Assembly (NCBI RefSeq): GCF_032854445.1
Contig: NC_088302.1
Coordinates: 34,007,979-34,071,978, forward strand
Source of the DNA: Liolophura sinensis
Lineage: Eukaryota; Mollusca; Polyplacophora; Chitonida; Chitonidae
Direction of reading: 5' to 3'
Length of the DNA stretch: 64,000 nucleotides
Shown: piece by piece, positions 25,101 to 33,000 of the stretch
Numbering within the stretch: position 1 is the first letter of the stretch
Layout: each line of letters starts with the position of its first letter
Translations under genes and position numbers: made by a program
Notes under the pieces: model-generated
What the model was told of the DNA's origin: nothing
What the model saw: the letters and a program-made list of their open reading frames with translations, nothing else
The model's database searches: none

Positions 25101-28100
25101 AAGTCTGTAGTGGTGCAAAACTATGACCGCATACATACCACTGGCGGCCGCTTTAAGTGCATGCCTGTTGCCAGTTGATTCACAGATTCTTATCACCATA
25201 AAAATGGTCAAATCAAAGTGTTTTCCAGTCCTTGAATTAGCAAAACAAAATTAAAGTACCTTCAAGGTTTTCAAAGACCCGTGCAAACCCTGAAATATAC
25301 GACAGTACTGATTGACACCTTACCTGAGGCCACTGTGGATTTCCCTTGCCTATTTCATGCCAGGTGTCATTGATCTGATATCCTGTAATGACTCGACCTG
25401 CAAAGGGTGCATTTCATATTAAACGCATGTACAGGACGAGGTACATAAAAAAGAATACCCTGAAAACAACTGCCAATGAAATAATGAATACATGTATTCA
25501 GGAAACACCACATAACTGGCCTTAAAACGAACTGTAAGGTAAGAAATGGCTTTTGCCAGGTAATCTCTTTACTACATGTATAATAAAAAAGTAGTGTTTA
25601 ACAAACCAGTTTTTTTACTTATCTTTTTCGCAAAAGACTCTTGATTTAAGGTATTTCCCAAACTTACGAAATTTTAGTGAAAAAGGGCTCAAAAAAGAAT
25701 TTTAAATGAGTGCAAGTACAGAGTAAAATCCCTTTAAAGGATTACTGTAACTCTTCAACCTTCTCACATGTTTGCAAGGTGTTTGTTTATTCAAGCATAC
25801 TCTTAGAACATCTGTGTAGACTGCTAAAATTATAGTCTTTGTAAAGTCCAACAATTGGACAATCCAACCAATGTAGTTTTGTCTCTGAAAACAAATCAAA
25901 GAGGTGCCTAAATCTCAATGAAAGTTGCTCTTTCATATGCGAAAAGTTTGAAGAATTAGGGTCTGTGTGAAAGGCTGGAAAATTATGTCTCTCATTAATG
26001 ACACTAACTTTATACATGTACATGTACTTACTCAGAGCATGGGCATGTGTCCTGTATCCAAATGGATAAATGGCAGATGGGCCTTCAAATTTACAGGATA
26101 CATCCAAATGAACCACTGCAACCACAAAATAAATATGATATAAGTTATGATCAAAAAAACTATCAATATTTCAGCTACAATGTACAGTGGTAATACATTC
26201 ACACATTCAGAATCAAATCAAGCCATACTCATATTACATAAACGAAATGATTTTGTTTGAAACTTATTAAATGTATTTATTAGGTTGCCTTTATACAGGT
26301 AAAAGTGATTTACATGGTTTAACAGTGGACTGTATCAATTCAGCTCTCAAACGGATACATACTAAAAAACTGATACACAAGTACTAACCTGGGGTATTGG
26401 GAGGGATGGACCGCATTGACATCATCAAAAATATCCCAGCTATATATTTTTGTCTGAAGAAAAATAAAAACATTCGATTGTACGGAAAAAAATATAATGT
26501 GAGTTATACCCCAATGCGGCCCCCAACGCTGGATTTGAGCAAGTCACCTCATTGATCAGGGGGCTACCTTGCCTTTAAATATTTAATTTATGTTCACTGA
26601 TTAGTGTTTTACGCTGTCCTCTAGAATATTTCACTTATTCAATGGCGGCCAGCATTATGGTGGGAGGAAAAGGGGCAGAGGCTTGGGGAAAACCCACGAT
26701 CATCAGCAGTTTAAATATTTAATTGTAACACTGACGCATAAATATGACTGAATACTACTGGGTCAAACGATGACAGGGTTCAAAATGTTTGGTTATTTAA
26801 CCCTGGATAATAGTCTCCAAAACTGGTTGATATGCTTCTTGTTTTCTCCATGGACAGCATTTATCTTCCTAGTGGCCGTCCCTGGTCGCAATAATGTTCA
26901 AAAGTGTAACACCCTTGTATTAACTTTAGCCTGGACTAGAGTGCTGTTAGTTTTTAATTAGGATGAGACTAAATGTAGTATTTAGGATTTATGTCTGGCT
27001 TAACTTTAATATACTTTTCAACAACTGGCCCCTGAATAATCTGGTTCCTTTCACAATCATATATGTAGCCATCAGCAGCCTAAAGGCTGTTTCCACCTGC
27101 AGCTGCTCATTGTTGTTGTATTTAATGGCTCATAAAAACATACTATGCTACTGTTATATTACGCATGCTTAAAAAGACCAGAAATGACAGATATTTGCTG
27201 TGTACTCTTACAATAAAGTTACCCATTCAGCTCTCATACAGCCTATGATCCCCAACTGGCGGCTTGTGACGGCAGTGAGAGAACATGACTGCCGGTCCAC
27301 CACCAGTCAGCACTGGTGAAATTAAAACGTCTTAAACTTTCCTTAGCAGTCCTGAAACTCAATCACTGGTCATCGGAGGTCATCTCGCGAGTTTATCAGG
27401 AACTGGGATTTATTCAATCCGAGTAAGATGTTTTGAGGTTGATTTTGAGGGCAGGATGATGTGTTACTTACAAAATGTAATTCTCATAACTAAGAGTAGT
27501 GTTTTTAATAGGTTGTCTAGGTCATTTATCAGGTTTATTGGCAGTACACCACTGGAATACATAAGCCGGTACAATGTCATCATATTTATTATCATCATTT
27601 AGCACTGTTTTACATACAGCTTAGCCTGTATTTACTTGATAAAGAATTTCACAATGAAACAAGGCGAGTCTAGCAAAAAAAAAATTACACTAGAAAGGGA
27701 CATAACTCTGCTTACCGCTGTTGTGAGATTTCCAGCTGTATCCCTGAGTAGTCTGCCTGTTCATCAGCTGAAAGACAAACATAACCAAATGTTACCTGTA
27801 TTATTCTCCCACAAATGGCTGTAAAATACATGTTTTAATTACCTTTACTGTATCTCATACTCAAGATACTACATGTACAATCAAAATTATTACAGTCAAC
27901 CAAAACAGTTTCGGGAGGTGAATGGGAAAGAATCATCAGAGATACAGGGAAACCAAAGTAATTCTACAATGTTAAATTTACTAGTGCACTTTAATTGGTA
28001 AACTTATAGTCATACAAACACTATAAATCAACACCTATGTGGTTCAGTGACCAGAAAAAAACCAAAAAAAAAACCAGGGAAAATTAAATAGTTAAAGCGT

Positions 28101-30000
28101 AATGTCAAAACACACATCACATAGTTTTGGGTAATCAAATCTGATTCTTCCTTTTCTTACTGAAAGCTTCACCAATTTCAATTTGCTTACCAGCAATAGC
28201 ATGGGCATAGTGAATCTGCATAACAACATAGTTCACATTCACATCATCTCCAAGCTGATAACCCACATCTGCAACACACAACAAAATCAACTAGTTTAAT
28301 TCAATGCATTCAAAGAATGATAGGAAATTCCTCATCACAGTAACTTGAGCCACATCTGCCAAAGCTACAAATTTTACTTCTTTCTTGACATTTTCCAATA
28401 TACTCGATACTTTCAATATAATACTCAAGATTGCTTTGCTTAGTTGTAACTGTATTTTCCACTAATACTCACCCGACGCAAATATATTTTATTAAATTTT
28501 GCTTTTGCAGCCGAAACTTTAGCAGGATATCATAGTACATGTTCCTTCAAACTGCAGATGGCCGTATGTTTCCCTGCATTTTTCACAGCAAAACACTGGT
28601 CTTCGCTGTATAACTGAAATATTCTTCAGTACGTCGTAAAACACTAATTAAATGAATAAATCAATCCTATACACAGCATGCTTTAAATGAAGCTGGCCTT
28701 CTCTGTCAACATTCTACATAATATATGTACATTACTTTAACAAATCAATGTTTTTTTTTTGCAAGACATAAATTGTCTTTGTTGTATGTTGTAGTTGTAT
28801 GTGTATATAAATGTATGAAGGTTTAAATACATATTTTTTAATTTTTTACGCCTTTGTTTTATAATACAACTGTTACAACTGTAACATGGTAATTGCGAGG
28901 TGGCTACTGTAGATACCACAAATCCGGCTTGAAATTCAAGACAGGTTGTTCAAAACTGTCTTTCACTAATACCAGATTTAACTTTAAGCCAAGTCTTCAG
29001 TTTCATACCCTGTCTAAAAATAATTTATTTATTTATTTATTTATTTATTTGATTGGTGTTTTACTTCGTAATCAAGAGTATTTCACTTTTCCAATGAAGA
29101 CTAGCATTATGGTGGGAGGAAACCCCAAAATAATTGTGTTGGATTACATAAAATATGAACTAAAAAATCTGTTGTCTTTCCATTTGGTGTCTGTACAACT
29201 GAACTGGTTGCTGGGTTTTGTTAAAATCATACACATATAGTATGACAGAGTACTGGTATTAGCTATAAATAAACTTTGAACAACCGGGCCCTAGTTTCAA
29301 TGGCAACAAATAAAGGATTTACAGATTCCTACCTTCAGGTAGATGAAGCGGAGGAGCATTCTTGGCCCAAGCAAACATGATCCCTCTTTCTCCATTGCAG
29401 ATGGACCCGCATTCCCTGAAGTGACAGACATATAACCTCAGTGAATATAAACATATAAATTCAGTAAATATAACCATATAAACTCAATGAATATAAACAT
29501 ATAAACTCCGTAAATATAAACATATAAACTCAGTAAATATACACATATGAACTCAGTGAATATAAACATATAAATTCAGTAAATATAACCACATAAACTT
29601 TGTGGAAATACACATACATGCAGCGACGTGGAAGCTATGCCCAATTTCCTCCCAGCACAATGCTGGTCACCGTCAAATAATTGAAATATTCTTGGTTATG
29701 AGGTAAAAACACCAATAAAATAAATAAATAAGTAAATCCTACATACAGCATGCTTTAAATGAAGCTGGCCTTCTCTGTCAACATTCTACAAAATATATGT
29801 ACATTATTTTAACAAATTCCTTTTTTGAAAGACATAAATTGTCTTTGTTGTAGTTGTATGTGTATATAAATATATATATATAGGTTTAAATACATATTTT
29901 TTATTTTTGTACACCTTTGTTTTATAATACAGCTGATGCAACTAATAACAAAAATAGTCAACATATATGTTGTTAAAATCATACCATGCTTGATATATAA

Positions 30001-30068
<68 letters not shown>

Positions 30069-33000
30069 GTAGGTCAATATTTTGTATACAGAAAAAGCCA
30101 AGAGATATGTACATGTAATAGCTTGCATGCTCTCCTTGTGCAGAGGTCTGTCTTCTTGTCTCTCCTGAAAGAGCTCACAAGTCTGATACAGATGTTTAAT
30201 TACATGTAACATCATCCAGAATAACTGTACCATCATAAACAGTGACATGTTGTTGTCATGTTACTGTGACCGAAGGAAGTTGGACATTACATAAGGGCCA
30301 AATTTTCCTAAATTTGATTTCATTCTTGGATCGTGTTTTAACTATGGAGACTAATGATAGTCCACTTATGGGCGATCTGTGATGCCAGGTACTGCGAAAG
30401 TGTTTTCTATTTTGTTGGAAATGCACGACTCAGTCAGTTGGTAGCTGAGACTCTGCGTTTGTGTATTCTTGTGAACATTATTGAAGACACACCTCGAATT
30501 CAACCAGGGCCTCCGTGGCTCAGTTGGTTAGCACCCTAGCACAGCGTAATGACCCAGGAGTCTCTCACCAATGCAGTTGCTGTGAGTTCAAGTCCAGCTC
30601 AGGCTGGCTTCCTCTCCAGCTGTAAGTGGGAAGGGATGCAGCAACCTGCGGATGGTCGTGGGTTTCCCCCGGGCTCTGCTCAGTTTCCTCCCACCATACG
30701 TGAAATATTCTTGAGTACGGCGTAAAACACCAATCAAATCAAATCCAATTGAGCCTACTCGTTTGGTAAGACATTGCTCATTCATTAACTATTCACAAAT
30801 TACATCAATTTTCAATTGTATTAGAAAACTTCACCTCAGCATCCCAAAGCTGTCTTAAACTTAAGTAAGACTTAATCTTAGCTTGTACATGTAGTATTAT
30901 TTCCAAGCCTAGAATTAAACTCAACACCAATTTTCAATTTTTGTTAGGATAATATAAAAGAGTATTTTAAGAATGAAAGTAAAAATTGTCTTTTGACAGA
31001 GTATGGAATCAATAGATTTGAAAGGTCTGTTTTGCAGAGAGTGCAGCTTGAAATAATAAACATGTACAAACATACATATGGTACCAAATTCCCTCAGAGG
31101 GCAATGATCTACGTTTTGTTGAGTTATTTTGCACACTGACTCACCAGACTCCATTATATTTGTACGGTAATGAGCAGGCGTACAGCAATATGTGGTGGGC
31201 TGTTGAGGCTTCTGCCAAGGCCTTGTAACCAACTGTAAAAGATAAGCAGATGATCACAACAAACCCCTAACTCAGCAATGAGATTACATTTATAAATTTA
31301 CTTATCAAACATCATATTTAACAATGTTATATGTGAGAAAGACTGTGCAAGTGGCCACACAAGCGTCATCGACTGCTTTAATATTGTCACCAATGCACCA
31401 CTAATAGTGACACATACAAATTCCCAGTCCCAAGCTAAAATCTTAATGTAGTAAGGCCAATGAAAAGACATACATTTTATTTAAATGGAGTGAGGTCATT
31501 GAAGAGATGCAACTTAAAGGAATGAGGTCATTGAAAGAAAAGCATCTTAATGGAGTGAGGTCATTGAAGAGACATTCATCTCAATGGGGTGAGGCCATTT
31601 CAAGATATGCATCTTAATGGAGTGAGGCCACTGAAAAGACATGCATTTTATTTAAATGGAGTGAGGTCATTGAAGAGACATGCATGTTAAAGGAGTGAGG
31701 CCACTGAAAGAAATGAGACTTAATGGAGTAAACCCATAAAAAGACATGCATCTTAATGGAGTGAGGCCATTGCAAGACATGCATCTTAATGGAGTGAGGC
31801 CACTGAAAAGACATGCATGTTAAAGGAGTGAGGCCACTGAAAGAAATGCATCTTAATGGAGTAAACCCATAAAAAGACATGCATCTTAATGGAGTGAGGC
31901 CATTGCAAGACATGCATCTTAATGGAGTAAGGCCAATGAAAAGACATGCATCTTAATGGAGTGAGGCCACTGATAAGACATTCATCTTAATGGAGTAAAC
32001 CCATAAAAAGACATGCATCTTAATGGAGTGAGGCCATTGCAAGACATGCATCTTAATGGAGTAAGGCCAATGAAAAGACATGCATCTTAATGGAGTTAGG
32101 CCACTGATAAGACATTCATCTTAATGGAGTAAACCCATACAAAGACATGCATCTTAATGGAATGAGGCCATTGCAAGACATGCATCTTAATAGAGTAAGG
32201 CCAATGAAAAGACATGCATCTTAATGGAGTGAGGCCACTGATAAGACATTCATCTTAATGGAGTAAACCCATACAAAGACATGCATCTTAATGGAATGAG
32301 GAGTAAACCCAAGACATGCATCTTAATAGAGTAAGGCCAATGAAAAGACATGCATCTTAATGGAGTGAGGCCACTGATAAGACATTGTTGTTCAATGCCA
32401 TATTTATTGAATTTTTCAATTACATCACACAAGTGTCAAGTTGGCCGAGGGCTTTCCCACCAATGTGACATGATTTTATTTATGTATTTAGAACAAATTT
32501 TGCAGTAAACTTTAGCCACACAGACTGCATCTAGAATATCTGTACATACACCGAATTTCGCAGGCAATAGCTACACGTGTTATTACATGGTCCTAATCCT
32601 GCATTATTTTCCGGACCTCACTCATTGTCTCCCCTAATCTCAGGGGGGCGCTAGCAAATTCTGTTTTCTGCCATGCAATACATGTAAACACCCATGCTGT
32701 TACAACAGGCCTAACATGCTAAGCGAGAAGTAGGTCACTTAAAATAAATGACCCAATCAAGGTATGCTGTGAGACGCTCTCTGATGATATGTTTGGGCAG
32801 CCTGTAGGAAGCAATCGCGCACTTTTCGTTTAAAGGTCTGCATTGAAGGTCAAGCATCTTGAAGTGAGATTTGCGGGTTATGAGAGAGACAAGTGTCCAC
32901 GTGTTGGCAATATCATTATAAAGAAAGTTCACATCAAGAAGCAAAGTTTTGCATCAGATACATGTGCCAAGTGCTTATTTTGACTTTAAGTTACATAGGC

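Noticed and set aside
30507-30620. A possible true tRNA gene
   Set aside because: The A and B boxes belong to the head of a full SINE with the standard body and tail; no cloverleaf end is present.
31440-32392. CRISPR-like array of 33-bp units
   Set aside because: Units are contiguous with no unique spacers, in an animal intron; this is a minisatellite.
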